Positions 8,182 through 16,748 are shown, counted from the stretch's first letter. The stretch is DNA of 64,000 bases from DASXYG01 sp036502625 (GCA_036502625.1 DASXYG010000117.1:1-64000); one strand, 5' to 3'. Translations and numbers: made by a program. Notes: generated by a model not told the origin, from the sequence alone.

Positions 8182-9218
8182 GCCCCGCGTCCGCCGCCGT
8201 CCTGAGCCTGGTGCTGGTCGCCGTCAACGCGTTCTTCGTCGCGTCGGAGTTCGCGATGGTCGCGGCCAAGCGCCACCGGCTCGTCGAGCGTGCCGAGCGC
8301 GGCAGCCGCGCCGCGCGGTCGGCGCTGCGCGGCCTGCGCGAGCTGTCGCTGATGCTGGCCGGGGCGCAGCTCGGCATCACGCTGTGCACGCTCGGCATCG
8401 GGCAGGTCGCCGAGCCGCTGCTCGAACACGCCTTCAAGCCGCTGTTCACGCTGGTGGGCCTGCCGGATACCGCCGGCCACGTGCTGTCGTTCGTGGTCGG
8501 CCTGATCGTCGTGACGTTCCTGCACATGGTGATCGGCGAGATGGTGCCGAAGTCGTGGGTGATCGCGCACCCCGAGGCGTCCGCGCTGATCATGGCGCCG
8601 CCGTTCCGCGGGTTCACGTGGCTGGTGCGGCCCGCGCTGTACGTCCTGAACGCGCTGGCCAACGGGCTGCTGCGGATCGTGCACGTCGACCCGAGGGAGA
8701 ACCTCGAAGAGCACACCGACCCGGCGCAGCTCCGGCTGCTGATCGCGGAGTCGGGGCGGCTCGGGCTGATCGACCCGTCCGAGCGCACGCTGCTGACCCG
8801 GGCGCTGGAGACGCAGACCGCGCCGATCCGGCCGCTGCTGGTGCCGCGGTCGCGCATCGCGATGGTGTCCCAGATCGCCGACGCCGACACGATCCAGGCG
8901 GTGTCGCGGCGCACCGGCCACCACCGGCTCCTCGTCCACGGCCGCACCCGCGACCAGGTCGTCGGGGTGCTGCACGTACGCGACGCCGTCGTGGCGCAGG
9001 CCCGCGACCGGACGATCACCGCCGCCGACCTGGCGAGGCCGGTGCCGCGGATCACCATGCGGACCCCGGTGCCTGAGGCCGTCGAGCTGCTGCGCCAGCA
9101 CCGCACGACCCTGGCGGCGGTCATCGAGGCCGACCGTCTCGTGGGCCTGGCCAGCCTGCACGACCTCATGAACGCCCTCCTGGTGGGCGGCCGCCCGCAA
9201 TCGGCGGCCGCCGAGTAG
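8178..9218 (+). CDS. CNNM/CBS (hemolysin-family) membrane protein, short form
   Basis: This 346-residue paralogue of the preceding gene has the CNNM membrane domain (about residues 1-190, with AVNAFFVASEFAMVAAKRHR near the N-terminus) and CBS domains (about 200-335). It ends before the CorC_HlyC domain, which the upstream protein has. Tandem long and short CNNM genes are common in actinobacteria and may encode a heteromeric transporter. The GTG at 8178 overlaps the preceding stop by four bases. The likely substrate is a divalent cation such as magnesium. Confidence 0.87.
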   Translation: MSPASAAVLSLVLVAVNAFFVASEFAMVAAKRHRLVERAERGSRAARSALRGLRELSLMLAGAQLGITLCTLGIGQVAEPLLEHAFKPLFTLVGLPDTAGHVLSFVVGLIVVTFLHMVIGEMVPKSWVIAHPEASALIMAPPFRGFTWLVRPALYVLNALANGLLRIVHVDPRENLEEHTDPAQLRLLIAESGRLGLIDPSERTLLTRALETQTAPIRPLLVPRSRIAMVSQIADADTIQAVSRRTGHHRLLVHGRTRDQVVGVLHVRDAVVAQARDRTITAADLARPVPRITMRTPVPEAVELLRQHRTTLAAVIEADRLVGLASLHDLMNALLVGGRPQSAAAE

Positions 9219-9280
9219 GTTCCGGGATTGCGGGCGAATGTGCGTGATACCAGTCCGCCGCGTTTTCCTGGCACGCGATT

Positions 9281-9345
9281 CACCGTCGAACACGGTGGGT
9301 AGTCTCCTGATTGCTCACCGGAAACACCCCGGGAAAACGGTGGGT
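9281..9345 (+). promoter_or_regulatory. Promoter and repeats upstream of small gene
   Basis: TTCACC (9279-9284) and TAGTCT (9300-9305), 15 bases apart, form a possible promoter. Between them CACCGT (9281-9286) and ACGGTG (9292-9297) form an inverted repeat with a 5-base spacer. ACGGTGGGT occurs twice as a direct repeat (9292-9300 and 9337-9345). The local base composition is less GC-rich than the genes around it. Confidence 0.4.
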
Positions 9346-9407
9346 GAAATGCAGTTCTCGGCCCGTCGGGAAAACCCCTGTAATCACCCATGAAAGGCCG
9401 CTCATAA

Positions 9408-9593
9408 ATGAGCAGTGAACGTACGCGCGTGCCCGGTGCGCTCGCGGCATTCGGCGGCATTCCCGCGGCGGCGGTCCGCAACTCCAGCTCGGCAACCTCG
9501 GGCAACGCCAACGGCAGCCGCGCGACATCCGGTAACGGCAACCTGACGGGCCCGCGCCAGGTGCGGGTCCGGGGGCTGCCGGGCATCGGCTAG
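9408..9593 (+). CDS. Small Asn/Gly/Ser-rich protein, function unknown
   Basis: This 61-residue frame begins at ATG 9408. Residues 29-35 and 39-45 are near-identical repeats (ATSGNAN and ATSGNGN), and the protein ends in RVRGLPGIG. No signal peptide, membrane helix or cysteine is present. AAAGG at 9393-9397 is rather far from the ATG; a five-codon frame, ATG AAA GGC CGC TCA TAA at 9390-9407, ends directly against it, which could allow reinitiation. Its own promoter-like region and the hairpin at 9606-9624 suggest a separate transcription unit. I do not recognise the family; a peptide precursor is one possibility. Confidence 0.45.
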   Translation: MSSERTRVPGALAAFGGIPAAAVRNSSSATSGNANGSRATSGNGNLTGPRQVRVRGLPGIG

Positions 9594-9605
9594 AGCTCTC
9601 CTCCA

Positions 9606-9624
9606 CCCCCCGACACGTGGGGGG
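9606..9624 (+). terminator. Hairpin terminator after small gene
   Basis: CCCCCC (9606-9611) pairs with GGGGGG (9619-9624) around a 7-base loop, 13 bases after the stop codon at 9591-9593. No T-run follows. Confidence 0.5.
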
Positions 9625-9688
9625 CGTCCCGTATCCACCGCCGGCGGGGCGCCCCCCGCGTGCTGTCCGCCCTCGTGCCGGACCGGCG

Positions 9689-10465
9689 CTAGACGCCGCC
9701 GGAGCGGCGCATGACCGCGCGGAGCAGGGGGAGCGGCAGGAGCCGGGTCAAGACGTCGGCGAGCTTGTACTGCGCGCCCGGCACCGCGCGGGGGCGGCCC
9801 GCCGCGAACGCGCGCAGGGTGTCGGCCACGACGCGTTCGACGGGCACCCAGGCGATCGACGGCGGCGACTGGTCCTGGAGGCCGCGGGTCATGTCCGTAG
9901 GGGAGAAGCCGGGCCAGACGGTGGTGGAGCGCAGGCCGCGGGCGGCGAACTCGGCGGCGAGGCTCTCGCCGTACGACCCGAGGAAGGCCTTGCTCGCGGA
10001 GTAGACGCCGCCGTCGGGCTGGCCGGGCAGCATGGCCGCCGCCGACGCGACGTTGATCACCCCGCCGCGCCCGCGCTCCAGCAGGCCGGGCGCGACGGCG
10101 CGGGTCAGCCGGATGGGGGCGATGACGTTCAGCCGGACGACGCGCTCCTGGTCGTCGGCGCTCTGCTCGGCGAGCGGACCAGACTCGCCCATGCCGGCGT
10201 TGTTCACCAAGAGGTCGACCGGGTGGCCGGGGTCGGCGAGCCGCCGCTCGACACCGGCGAGCTCCACGGGGTCGCTGAGGTCGGCGGCGTGCACCTCGGT
10301 GCGGGTGCCGTACGCCTCGGCCAGCCGGGCGGCGATCTCCTTCAGCCGTTCCTCGCGGCGCGCGACCAGGACGACGGCGCAGCCGCGCGCGGCGAGCGCG
10401 CGGGCGAACTCCTCGCCGAACCCGCTGGATGCGCCGGTGACCAGCGCGGTGCGTATCAGGCCCAT
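9689..10465 (-). CDS. SDR-family NAD(P)-dependent oxidoreductase
   Basis: This 258-residue enzyme is a classical short-chain dehydrogenase/reductase. It has the cofactor motif TGASSGFG near the N-terminus, NNAG around residue 88, a catalytic Ser in INVASAAAM and the YSASK catalytic Tyr/Lys pair. The C-terminus is typical of membrane-associated or fatty-acid-related members, but the substrate cannot be assigned. The ATG at 10465 is preferred because the protein then begins MGLIRTALVTGASSG, the usual short lead to the Rossmann fold; an upstream in-frame start at 10558 would add 31 unconserved residues. It is divergent from the methyltransferase gene. Confidence 0.88.
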   Translation of the reverse strand: MGLIRTALVTGASSGFGEEFARALAARGCAVVLVARREERLKEIAARLAEAYGTRTEVHAADLSDPVELAGVERRLADPGHPVDLLVNNAGMGESGPLAEQSADDQERVVRLNVIAPIRLTRAVAPGLLERGRGGVINVASAAAMLPGQPDGGVYSASKAFLGSYGESLAAEFAARGLRSTTVWPGFSPTDMTRGLQDQSPPSIAWVPVERVVADTLRAFAAGRPRAVPGAQYKLADVLTRLLPLPLLRAVMRRSGGV

Positions 10466-10584
10466 GGGCGCCGACGATAGCCGATCGGCATGGGTCGTAC
10501 GCTCGTACGTTTGCGGCGGTCCACCCGGCAAAGTTAGGGTAAGCGATTCGTAAGACATCGTCGATGGCGTAGGGGTTTTGCCGC

Positions 10585-11325
10585 ATGGCCGATGGGGCCG
10601 ATGACCTGGCCGGTGACGCGGATGGCGCGTTCCACCGCGCTACCGGGCGTGTCGCCGAGGGCGGTGAGGACAAGCCGCGCTACCGCCGCTACCAGTACGA
10701 CCTGATCGCGCCGCACTGCGGCCGCAGCGTCCTGGAGGTGGGCGCCGGGCTCGGCGAGTTCGCCGCCCTGTTCACCGGCCGCGACCGCGTCGTGGCCACC
10801 GACGTCGACCCCGGAGCCGTCGCCGTGATGGCCGAGCGGTTCGCCGACCGCCCGGAGATCGAGGCGCGGCAGCTCGACCTCGACGGCGAGGTCGGCATCG
10901 ACGAACCCGTCGAGTCGGTCATCGCGATCAACGTCCTGGAGCACTTCGAGGACGACATCGCCACGCTCAAGGCGCTCGCCGGCCTGGTGAAGCCGGGCGG
11001 CACGATCGTGCTGTGGGTGCCCGGCTACCAGTCGCTGTACGGCGACTTCGACCGCAGCGTCGGCCATTTCCGCCGCTACAGCCCGCAGATGGCCGGCGAC
11101 GCCGTCACCCGCGCGGGCCTGGCCGCCGAGGTGGCGCGGCCGGTGAACCTCCTCGGCGGCCTCGCCTGGTGGGCGGCCGTGCGCCGTGGCGGCACGGGCT
11201 CGCCCAACTCCAAGCTGGTCAGCATCTACGACCGCGTGGTCGTCCCGGTCAGCCGGGTGCTCGACCGCACGCTGCCGGTCCCGTTCGGGCAGTCGGTGCT
11301 CTGCGTCGCGCGCGTCCCCCGCTGA
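10585..11325 (+). CDS. Class I SAM-dependent methyltransferase
   Basis: This 246-residue cytoplasmic protein carries methyltransferase motif I VLEVGAGLGEFAALF near residue 46, an acidic post-I residue in VVATDVDPGAVAVM, and a motif IV-like SVIAINVLEHFEDD. The family transfers methyl from SAM; the acceptor is not evident. A C-terminal extension with PVSRVLDRTLPVPFGQSVL is seen in methyltransferases sometimes found with glycosyltransferases, but none lies nearby. CGGCAAA (10526-10532) and TTTTGCCG (10576-10583) flank the divergent promoter region; their role is unknown. It converges on the aldo/keto reductase gene. Confidence 0.82.
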   Translation: MADGADDLAGDADGAFHRATGRVAEGGEDKPRYRRYQYDLIAPHCGRSVLEVGAGLGEFAALFTGRDRVVATDVDPGAVAVMAERFADRPEIEARQLDLDGEVGIDEPVESVIAINVLEHFEDDIATLKALAGLVKPGGTIVLWVPGYQSLYGDFDRSVGHFRRYSPQMAGDAVTRAGLAAEVARPVNLLGGLAWWAAVRRGGTGSPNSKLVSIYDRVVVPVSRVLDRTLPVPFGQSVLCVARVPR

Positions 11326-11352
11326 CCGCGCACACCGTGTCGTACGCCCCGG

Positions 11353-12216
11353 TCAGGCGCCGATGCCGTCGAGTTCGGCGACGGCGTCGGCCGGGAGCGC
11401 CAGGTCCGCGGCGGCGATGTTCTCCCGCAGGTGGGCCACCGACGACGTGCCCGGGATGAGCGCGATCGCCGGCGAGCGCTGGAGCAGCCACGCCAGGGCG
11501 ACCTGCTGCGCCGAGGCGCCGAGCCGTACGGCCACCGCGGCGAGCGCGTCGGACTGCAGCGGCGTGAAGCCGCCGAGCGGGAAGTACGGCGCGTACGCGA
11601 TGTTCTCCGCCGCGCAGCGGTCGACGAGCGGGTCGTCGCCCCGGTTGGCCAGGTTGTAGAGGTTCTGCACGGTGACGACGGGCGCGATGGCCTGCGCCTC
11701 GTCGAGCTGGTCCGCGGTGGCCTCGCTGAGGCCGAGGTGGCGGATCAGGCCCTCCTTCCGCATCTCGGCGAGCGCGCCGAACGCCTCCGTGACGGACGCC
11801 ACGCCCTGGTGCGCCGAGGGCAGCCGGAGGTTGACGACGTCGACCGCGTCCACCCCGAGGTGGTCGAGGTTCTCCTGGACCTGCGACCTGAGGTCGGCGG
11901 GCGTGTGCGACATGTGCCAGCCGCCCTCGGCGTCGCGGCGGGCGCCGACCTTGGTGACGATGCGCAGCTCCGCCGGGTACGGGTGCAGGGCCGCGCGGAT
12001 GAGCTCGTTGGCGACGACGGGCCCGTAGAAGTCGGCGGTGTCGATGTGCGTGACGCCGAGCTCGACGGCCGTGCGCAGCACCGCGATCGCCGCGTCGTGG
12101 TCGCGGGCCGGTCCGGTGGCGCGCGGCCCGGGGAGCTGCATGGCGCCGAAGCCCATACGGCTGATGGTGAGGTCGTCGGCGAGCGTGAGCGCGCCGCCGG
12201 GTACGTGGTCGGCCAC
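11353..12216 (-). CDS. Aldo/keto reductase
   Basis: This 287-residue TIM-barrel oxidoreductase has the family signatures: GFGAMQLPG at the N-terminus, HIDTADFYGP with the catalytic Asp and Tyr, and IVTKVG with the catalytic Lys. The substrate is likely a carbonyl compound reduced with NADPH. The GTG at 12216 is chosen because AAAGGGA lies five bases upstream; a GTG at 12231 is also in frame but is worse placed. It is divergent from a TetR regulator, and the duplicated operator between them suggests control by that regulator. Confidence 0.88.
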   Translation of the reverse strand: MADHVPGGALTLADDLTISRMGFGAMQLPGPRATGPARDHDAAIAVLRTAVELGVTHIDTADFYGPVVANELIRAALHPYPAELRIVTKVGARRDAEGGWHMSHTPADLRSQVQENLDHLGVDAVDVVNLRLPSAHQGVASVTEAFGALAEMRKEGLIRHLGLSEATADQLDEAQAIAPVVTVQNLYNLANRGDDPLVDRCAAENIAYAPYFPLGGFTPLQSDALAAVAVRLGASAQQVALAWLLQRSPAIALIPGTSSVAHLRENIAAADLALPADAVAELDGIGA

Positions 12217-12244
12217 AGTGGTCCCTTTCACTGAAGTGCATCTC

Positions 12245-12307
12245 CAACGTTGCGGTTGGTGTTTCGAGCCTAGCCGCGGACGGACACAACTGCAACGTTG
12301 TGGTTGG
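12245..12307. promoter_or_regulatory. Duplicated TetR operator
   Basis: CAACGTTGCGGTTGG (12245-12259) and CAACGTTGTGGTTGG (12293-12307) differ at one base and lie 48 bp apart in the gap between the divergent aldo/keto reductase and TetR genes. Each contains the palindrome CAACGTTG. The second copy lies just upstream of the TetR -10 element, so autoregulation is likely. Confidence 0.65.
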
Positions 12308-12314
12308 AATCTTC

Positions 12315-12320
12315 TATGAT
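12315..12320 (+). promoter_or_regulatory. -10 element TATGAT, leaderless
   Basis: TATGAT lies six bases before the TetR start codon at 12327, so the mRNA probably begins at the ATG. The right-hand operator copy ends seven bases upstream of this element. Confidence 0.6.
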
Positions 12321-12326
12321 GGCCCC

Positions 12327-12974
12327 ATGGCCTGGGACACCGAGGGAACGCGCCGCAAGCTCAAGGAAGCGGCGACGGTCGAGTTCGCCGAGCACGGGCC
12401 CGACGGCACGACCATGGCCCGCATCGCCGCGCGCGCCGGCATCAACAAGGAGCGGCTGTACAAGTACTTCGGCGACAAGCAGAGCCTGTTCGCGACCGTG
12501 CTGACCGACGAGCTGGAGAAGCTGGCCGCCTCGGTGCCGCCGCCGGAAGGCGGGTTCGCCGACGTCAGCGACTTCGCCGGGCGCACGTTCGACTACCACA
12601 CCGCCCACCCGCGCCTCGCCCGCCTGCTGCTCTGGGAGGGCCTGACCGGCCAGCCGGTGGCCGACGAGGAGAACCGCACCGCCCTCTACCGGCGCAAGGC
12701 GCGCGCGTACGCCGCGGCCCAGGAGGACGGCATCTTCGACGACGCGATCGACGCCGACCACCTGGCGTTCCTGATCATCGCCCTCGCGGCGTGGTGGTCG
12801 GCGGTGCCGCAGCTCGCGCACATGCTCACCGGCGCGACGGGCGCCGAGCGCGCGGAGCACGCGCGGCGCCGCGCCACCGTCATCCGCGCCGCCGAGCGCC
12901 TCGCCCTGCCGCACGACGCGCCCGCGCCCCGCGCCCCCAAGAAGAAGGGGAGCGCGGGGCGCGGGTCCGGATGA
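12327..12974 (+). CDS. TetR/AcrR-family repressor
   Basis: This 215-residue regulator has an N-terminal TetR HTH (about residues 8-55) with TTMARIAARAGINKERLYKY in the recognition region, then a helical ligand-binding domain. The ATG at 12327 sits six bases after a TATGAT -10 element, arguing for a leaderless mRNA; a GTG at 12300 in the same frame would lie inside the operator. The C-terminus is Lys/Pro-rich (APRAPKKKGSAG). It probably represses itself and the divergent aldo/keto reductase through the two operator copies. The ligand is unknown. Confidence 0.88.
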   Translation: MAWDTEGTRRKLKEAATVEFAEHGPDGTTMARIAARAGINKERLYKYFGDKQSLFATVLTDELEKLAASVPPPEGGFADVSDFAGRTFDYHTAHPRLARLLLWEGLTGQPVADEENRTALYRRKARAYAAAQEDGIFDDAIDADHLAFLIIALAAWWSAVPQLAHMLTGATGAERAEHARRRATVIRAAERLALPHDAPAPRAPKKKGSAGRGSG

Positions 12975-12981
12975 GCCCGGG

Positions 12982-15081
12982 TCAGCCGGCCAGGACGTTC
13001 GTCGCGGCCTTCAGGCTGTCGTACAGATGCGCCTCGTACGCCCGCGCCTCCGCCGGGTTCTTGTCGGTGAAGGTGGCGTCGTACAACGCCGGGAGCGTAC
13101 GGGTGGCGTACCCCGTGTCCAGGCCCGGCGCGTAGATCTGGTGCCGGTACCACGGGCGTCCGGGCAGCCCGGCGCTCGTCAGCAGCGTGCGCTCGGCCTT
13201 CTGGAGCCGGGTGTTGAGCCTGTTCAGCGTGGCGGTGTCACCGCGCTTGAGTGCGGCGTTCGCCTGGGTCGTCAGGGAGTCGGCGGCGCGCTGCCAGGCG
13301 CCCGCCTGCGTGACGTCGCGGCTCACGTCGACCTGGACCGTGCCGAGCTGGCTCTTCTGGTCGGAGGTGTAGGTGTTCAGGTATCCGGCCACCTCGGAGG
13401 CGTAGCCGCTGTAGCTGAGCGGCAGCGCGTCGGCGTTGGCGATGCGCAGCGTCGTGATGCCGACCAGCTTCGCCGTGGCCACGTGGTAGATCCAGCCCGG
13501 GTCGATGAACTTGGACTCGGTGTAGTACTCGTCGCAGGCACAGTGGTAGTCGCCGCTGTCGGTGCCGGACCCGAGGTTCAGCGCGGGCACGCCGTAGCGC
13601 TGGAAGAAGGCGGTGTAGTCCGAGCCGCTGCCCAGCCGCCCGATGCTCGGCGTCTTCCCGCCGCTGTCGTTCTTCCAGTCGTCGTAGACGCTGCCGCTCG
13701 TCCCCGGCCAGGCGACGTCCTTGGTGGTGTTGTAGATCAGGTTGTCGAAGACCGGCACCGCGGAGGCGCCGAAGTGCCGCCCGGCCGCGCCGTCCATGTT
13801 GAGGTACGCGACGACCTTGTTGAGGTCGGTGCCGCGCTGCTCGGCGTACTCCGTCGAGCCGTACAGGCCGATCTCCTCGCCGTCCCAGGTGGCCAGGCGG
13901 ATCGTGCGGTTCGGCCGCCAGCCCGTCTTGAGCAGCTTGCCGAGGCCGCGGGCGATCTGGAGGACCGCCTCGGTGCCGGACAGGTTGTCGTCGCTGCCGT
14001 ACGTCCACGTGTCGCGGTGGCCGCCGACCAGGACCTCTTGGTCGGGGTGGACCTTGCCGGGGATCGTCGCGAGGACGTCCCAGATCGGCTTGACCTTGTA
14101 GTTGATCTTCAGGTCGAGGTTGACCTTCGTCGGGCCGGGGCCGAGGTGGTACTTGAAGGGCAGCCCGCCCTGGAAGGCCTTCGGCGCCTCGGGGCCGGTC
14201 ATGGCCTTCAGCAGCGGCTGGGCCGCGCCGTAGCCGATCGGCGTGGTGGGCAGCTCGGCGAGCTCCTTCGCGTCGGACGGCTTGATCCGCGGCGCGCCCT
14301 TCGTGGCCGCCCAGCCGGGCGTCAGCGGGTCGCCGGTGTAGTTCCAGATCTGGCCGACGCTGCCGCGCTGGATGCCGTCGGGGGCGCGCCAGGGGCCGTT
14401 GGGATAGACGGTGCCCTTAGTGAAGCCGTCATCGGCGGGGTCGGAGTAGATGATGACGCCCTTGGCGCCGTTCAGGTACGCCTGGTGCGTCTTGACCCCG
14501 CGGAAGTTCGAGCCGTACCTGATCAGCGCGATCTTGCCCTTGACGTCGACGCCGGCCTTCTTCAGCGCGGCGAAGTCGGCGGGAGAGCCGTAGTTCGCGT
14601 AGACGATCGGCGCGGTCACGTTCCCGGACGGCGAGAGGGCGTTGTAGCCCTCGACGACCTTGTTGAAGTCCTTCTGCCAGGGGCGCTGGATCTCCTTGGT
14701 CGGCAGGTTCCGGGTGTCCGGCGCGGTCTCCCGCACCGAAACGCTGCCCGGGTGCGACACGTACGTGTAGTAGGTCTTGATCTGGGGCGTCAGGCCGTAC
14801 GACCGGAGGTCGTCGGCCACCATCTTCACGCGGCGCCAGTCTCCGGACGACGCCACCAGGCCGGGCTCGGCGGACAGTCCCTTGTCCAGCCGCTGCGCGG
14901 TCTTCGTGTCGGGGATCGCGGAGAAGGCGCTCTCGTATCCGCGTTCCCAGCGTGCGTGTGCGGCGGTGAATCCGGGGATCGGGCCGCTTCCCGACGCACT
15001 CGCCGGACTGGCGAGCGCGGCGGCGGTGGCCAGGGCCACCAGCGGAATTCCCGCGCGCAGAATCGGACGACGGAAGATCAT
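12982..15081 (-). CDS. Secreted M28 zinc peptidase, carboxypeptidase II-like
   Basis: This 699-residue exported enzyme has a signal peptide (residues 1-30, ending ASPASAS), a PA domain (about 120-280), the M28 catalytic domain, and a C-terminal helical domain like that of glutamate carboxypeptidase II and transferrin receptor. Metal and catalytic residues are visible: the His and Asp of VGGHRDTW and DDNLSG, the Glu pair in WDGEEIG, the Asp of LNMDGA and the His of GDYHCACDEYY. It likely acts as a co-catalytic zinc aminopeptidase or carboxypeptidase outside the cell. The ATG at 15081 follows GAGGAG; a start at 15120 would displace the signal peptide. Confidence 0.88.
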   Translation of the reverse strand: MIFRRPILRAGIPLVALATAAALASPASASGSGPIPGFTAAHARWERGYESAFSAIPDTKTAQRLDKGLSAEPGLVASSGDWRRVKMVADDLRSYGLTPQIKTYYTYVSHPGSVSVRETAPDTRNLPTKEIQRPWQKDFNKVVEGYNALSPSGNVTAPIVYANYGSPADFAALKKAGVDVKGKIALIRYGSNFRGVKTHQAYLNGAKGVIIYSDPADDGFTKGTVYPNGPWRAPDGIQRGSVGQIWNYTGDPLTPGWAATKGAPRIKPSDAKELAELPTTPIGYGAAQPLLKAMTGPEAPKAFQGGLPFKYHLGPGPTKVNLDLKINYKVKPIWDVLATIPGKVHPDQEVLVGGHRDTWTYGSDDNLSGTEAVLQIARGLGKLLKTGWRPNRTIRLATWDGEEIGLYGSTEYAEQRGTDLNKVVAYLNMDGAAGRHFGASAVPVFDNLIYNTTKDVAWPGTSGSVYDDWKNDSGGKTPSIGRLGSGSDYTAFFQRYGVPALNLGSGTDSGDYHCACDEYYTESKFIDPGWIYHVATAKLVGITTLRIANADALPLSYSGYASEVAGYLNTYTSDQKSQLGTVQVDVSRDVTQAGAWQRAADSLTTQANAALKRGDTATLNRLNTRLQKAERTLLTSAGLPGRPWYRHQIYAPGLDTGYATRTLPALYDATFTDKNPAEARAYEAHLYDSLKAATNVLAG

Positions 15082-15218
15082 CGGCTTTGTACTCCTCGGG
15101 GGTGTGGTGATCAAAGCCAACGGCGATCAAGACGCTACGCCGCGCCGTTTGACCGTTCCAGGCCAAAAGCGGCCATGGTGTCCGGGTTGTCGAACGGCGG
15201 ATCGCGTGAAGCGAGAGG

Positions 15219-16121
15219 TCAGGATGCGGGCTGGTCGTCCTCGCGTGCCCGGTCGAGCGCGGCGCGGGTGAAGGCGCGGACGCGCGCGGTCTCCTCGTTG
15301 GCCCGCCACGCGAAGCCCCATTCGTACGGCGCGGCGTCGGAGATCAGGACGTACGCGACGTCCGGCCGCGGGTGGTACGCGGCGGCGCCCGCGGGCAGCG
15401 GATAGGTGCCGCGGCCGGCGCCGACCAGCGTCAGCATCTCCTGGGTCGTGGTGAACACCGGGCCGCGCTCGACCTCGCGGTCCGGGGTGGCCGGCGGCAC
15501 CAGCGTGGCGTCCCAGATGGCGGGCACCGCGGCGGGGGAGCGCAGCACCTTCGCGGTGCGGAGGTCGGCCATCCTCACCGAGGCGCGCTTGGCGTACGGG
15601 TGGCGGGTCGAGACGGCGAGCAGCTTCGCCTCGTGGTACAGAACCTCGCTGACGGCGATGTCCGGCGCGCGCAGCGGGAACGTCGCCATCAGGATGTCGA
15701 TCTCGCCGTCGCGGAGCAGGTCGACGCCGTCACCGAACTGGCTCTCCCGGATCAGCACGTCGCAGTCGGGATAGCGGGCCTGGAACAGCTCCGCGGCGGA
15801 CAGCACGAACCGGCCGGACGCCGGGCCGAAGAACCCGACGTGCAGCTCGCCGCGCAGCTCGCGCCCGGCGGCCACGGCCTGGTCGACGGCGGCGTCGATG
15901 CGCTGGTACGCGGGCCGCAGCTCATCGGCGAGCCGCCGCCCGACGGGGGTGAGCGTCACGCGGCGGCTCGTGCGCTCGAACAGCGGCACGCCGATGCGCC
16001 GCTCCAGCTTCTTGATCGTCTGGCTCACCCGGGCGGTCGAGACGTGCAGCCGCTCCGCCGTACGGCCGAAGTGCAGCTCGTCGGCGAGCGTCAGGAAGAT
16101 CTCGGCGTCCCGTCGCTCCAA
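15219..16121 (-). CDS. LysR-family transcription regulator
   Basis: This 300-residue protein has an N-terminal LysR HTH (residues 1-60, with ELHFGRTAERLHVSTARVSQ) and a periplasmic-binding-like effector domain (about 90-290). The start is an unusual TTG at 16121, supported by GGGAGG six bases upstream. It is divergent from the DUF1772-type membrane gene, with symmetric elements in the gap, so it probably controls that gene and itself. The effector is unknown. Confidence 0.87.
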   Translation of the reverse strand: MERRDAEIFLTLADELHFGRTAERLHVSTARVSQTIKKLERRIGVPLFERTSRRVTLTPVGRRLADELRPAYQRIDAAVDQAVAAGRELRGELHVGFFGPASGRFVLSAAELFQARYPDCDVLIRESQFGDGVDLLRDGEIDILMATFPLRAPDIAVSEVLYHEAKLLAVSTRHPYAKRASVRMADLRTAKVLRSPAAVPAIWDATLVPPATPDREVERGPVFTTTQEMLTLVGAGRGTYPLPAGAAAYHPRPDVAYVLISDAAPYEWGFAWRANEETARVRAFTRAALDRAREDDQPAS

Positions 16122-16135
16122 CCCCGGCCTCCCGC

Positions 16136-16160
16136 GTTAACCCGTGGATTAACGATCGTT
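16136..16160. promoter_or_regulatory. LysR-type operator candidates
   Basis: GTTAA (16136-16140) and TTAAC (16149-16153) form an inverted repeat with an 8-base spacer. The perfect palindrome AACGATCGTT follows at 16151-16160. Both lie between the divergent LysR and DUF1772-type genes. Confidence 0.5.
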
Positions 16161-16234
16161 GCGCACTTCCGCGTTGTTCGCGAACCGCCGGTGCCCCAGC
16201 CTGGACGTATTACACCAGATGAGGGAGTTGCCGC

Positions 16235-16735
16235 ATGGGCCTGAAGATCGCGCAGAACGTGTCGCTGCTGGGCGCCACGATCACGACCGGGTTGATGGCG
16301 GGGCTGTTCGCGGCGTTCGCGTACGCGGTGATGCCGGGGCTGCGCGAGGCGAGCGACCGTACGTTCGTGGAGGCCATGCAGCGCATCAACACGGCCATCC
16401 TGAACGGCTGGTTCATGACGTGCTTCGCGGGCGCGCTGCTGCTGGCCGTCGCGGCCGTGGCGCTGCACATCCCGAAGTCCGGCCACGCGGCGCTGCCGTG
16501 GGTCACCGCCGCGCTGGTGCTTTACGGCGTGACGTTCATGATCACCGGGGCGGTGAACGTGCCGCTGAACAACGCGCTCGCCCAGGCGGGCAAGCCCGGC
16601 CATCCGCACCACCTGGAGGCGGTGCGGACGGCCTTCGAGGCGAAGTGGGTCACCTGGAACGTCGTGCGGGCGGTGACGAACGTGCTGGCGTTCGCCGCGC
16701 TCGCCTGGGCGCTGGTGACGTCCGGCCGGGGCTAG
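16235..16735 (+). CDS. DUF1772-type four-helix membrane protein
   Basis: This 166-residue inner-membrane protein has four predicted transmembrane helices and conserved features of the DUF1772/anthrone-oxygenase-like family: an Asn-Thr-Ala segment in QRINTAILNGWF and the NVPLNNALA motif followed by a W-rich stretch. The biochemical role in bacteria is not settled. GAGGGAG lies a few bases before the ATG at 16235. Divergence from a LysR gene and the shared operator region suggest inducible expression. Confidence 0.8.
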   Translation: MGLKIAQNVSLLGATITTGLMAGLFAAFAYAVMPGLREASDRTFVEAMQRINTAILNGWFMTCFAGALLLAVAAVALHIPKSGHAALPWVTAALVLYGVTFMITGAVNVPLNNALAQAGKPGHPHHLEAVRTAFEAKWVTWNVVRAVTNVLAFAALAWALVTSGRG

Positions 16736-16748
16736 GCGTACGGCGGTG

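Noticed and set aside
9640..9660. Additional GC-rich hairpin downstream of the small gene
   Set aside because: It is short and typical of random GC-rich sequence; the hairpin at 9606-9624 is better placed.
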